Shown one piece after another: positions 23,065 through 23,577 of a DNA stretch of 23,577 bases. This DNA is from Bacteroidota bacterium (GTDB taxonomy: Bacteria > Bacteroidota > Bacteroidia > Flavobacteriales_D > Crocinitomicaceae). Location: contig VGML01000011.1 of assembly GCA_016866415.1 (NCBI GenBank), positions 1 through 23,577 on the forward strand, read 5' to 3'. Under the pieces are notes generated by a model, which was given only the letters and a program-made list of their open reading frames with translations, did not search any database and was not told where the DNA came from. Each line of letters starts with the position of its first letter. Positions within the stretch are counted from its first letter, which is position 1. A program made the position numbers and the translations under genes.

Positions 23065-23577
23065 TTAGTTGTTTATTAGTGTTACAATACCTGTTTTATT
23101 TTCTGTAAAATTATCGTTGTATTCAATAATAAAATAATAAGAACCAACGGGTATTTTTTCATTATTGTATGTTCCATCCCAAGGGTTAGTTTCATAGTGC
23201 CCTGTCTTTGACTGATAAATGAGATTCCCTAAACGGTTGTATATACTCACGACATTTTCAGGATAAATCTGATCAATGTTGTCTAGTATCCACACATCAT
23301 TTGTTAGATCTCCATCTGGCGTGAAAGCTGTTGGAACAATAATTCCGCATTCTTCTACAGACACCACAACTAATGAAGCAGGACTTTCACATCCGCTAAT
23401 AGTTTCTGTAACATAGTAATTAGTTGTTCCCTCATTCATGGAAGGAGTGTAGGTTGAATTTGTTCCAAGAACAGTGGTTAAAGCTTGATCAGCGTACCAT
23501 GTAAACGATCCAGTTCCCTGAGCGATTAAATCCACTGGCACTGCATTATTACAATACAACGTGTCTGTTCCAGCAGT
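23065..23577 (-). CDS. C-terminal part of a large secreted surface protein with type B T9SS sorting domain (5' truncated by window)
   Basis: The frame stays open to the last base, so only the last 170 residues are seen and the true start is beyond the window. The first ~75 visible residues are an Ig-like unit (TGSFTWYADQALTTVLGTNS ... YYVTETISGCESPASL), also found in the module B surface protein (IRWYGNSMLTDFLGGN ... YYATHTVDGCEGLPAS). The last ~90 residues are the gliding-motility-associated C-terminal domain: IIVPTAFTPDGDLTNDVW, VVSIYNRLGNLIYQ, PWDGTY, IPVGSYYFII. It should be secreted by T9SS and be the cargo of the PorP/SprF gene that begins two bases downstream. Confidence 0.88.
   Translation of the reverse strand, partial: TAGTDTLYCNNAVPVDLIAQGTGSFTWYADQALTTVLGTNSTYTPSMNEGTTNYYVTETISGCESPASLVVVSVEECGIIVPTAFTPDGDLTNDVWILDNIDQIYPENVVSIYNRLGNLIYQSKTGHYETNPWDGTYNNEKIPVGSYYFIIEYNDNFTENKTGIVTLINN

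Noticed and set aside
1..23577. Search for mobile elements, CRISPR arrays, rRNA and tRNA genes.
   Set aside because: No transposase or integrase motifs, spaced direct repeats, cloverleaf sequences or rRNA-like blocks were seen; the duplicated modules show protein-level and not near-identical DNA similarity, so recent transposition is not supported.

Overview
The window (about 36-38% GC by eye) looks like a chromosome segment of a Bacteroidota bacterium, most likely a flavobacterium-like member of Flavobacteriales. The basis is direct: several PorP/SprF-type outer-membrane proteins, two proteins ending in the gliding-motility-associated (type B) type IX secretion sorting domain, a PorV/PorQ-type protein beside a type A-like secreted protein, SprB-type repeats, and promoters of the TTG-N18-TAnnTTTG form seen in Bacteroidota. 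Placement below phylum is inference. No rRNA, tRNA, CRISPR array, integrase or insertion sequence was seen.

Layout. (1) 1-2606, plus strand: the C-terminal part of a large secreted protein with a T9SS-like C-terminal domain, then a PorV/PorQ-family beta-barrel, ended by a hairpin terminator. (2) 2673-4626, plus strand: greA, a HIT-family hydrolase and a secreted SGNH-type protein with a very basic tail; start and stop codons overlap or nearly so. (3) 8992-4623, minus strand: a PorP/SprF protein, a TPR-PD40-OmpA-DUF1573-like lipoprotein-sized envelope protein resembling PorE in layout, and a membrane acyltransferase of the heparan-alpha-glucosaminide N-acetyltransferase type. (4) 11860-9034, minus strand: two consecutive PaaE-like flavin/2Fe-2S reductases and a short-chain dehydrogenase. 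(5) 11993-14483, plus strand: paaA, paaB, paaC and paaD, divergent from the reductases across a 132-bp control region. (6) 23577-14615, minus strand: two head-to-tail copies of a three-gene module, each encoding a type B sorting-domain surface protein, a PorP/SprF protein and a PD40-SprB repeat-OmpA protein. The second copy ends with a small multi-pass membrane protein.

How the genes work together. The paa genes encode the phenylacetyl-CoA epoxidase (PaaABC oxygenase core, PaaD iron-sulfur maturation, PaaE electron donor) that opens the aerobic hybrid route for phenylacetate; the later enzymes of the pathway (PaaF, G, H, J, Z, K) are not in the window. The PorP-containing blocks look like dedicated secretion and surface-anchoring units: in known systems PorP/SprF proteins are required for export or surface attachment of type B sorting-domain proteins, and OmpA-type proteins tie the complex to peptidoglycan.

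The most unusual content is the repeated surface module. Its OmpA-family proteins carry an SprB-type repeat, a domain otherwise typical of the secreted adhesins themselves. The window also holds a PorP module of a third design with a DUF1573-like C-terminal domain and an acyltransferase.
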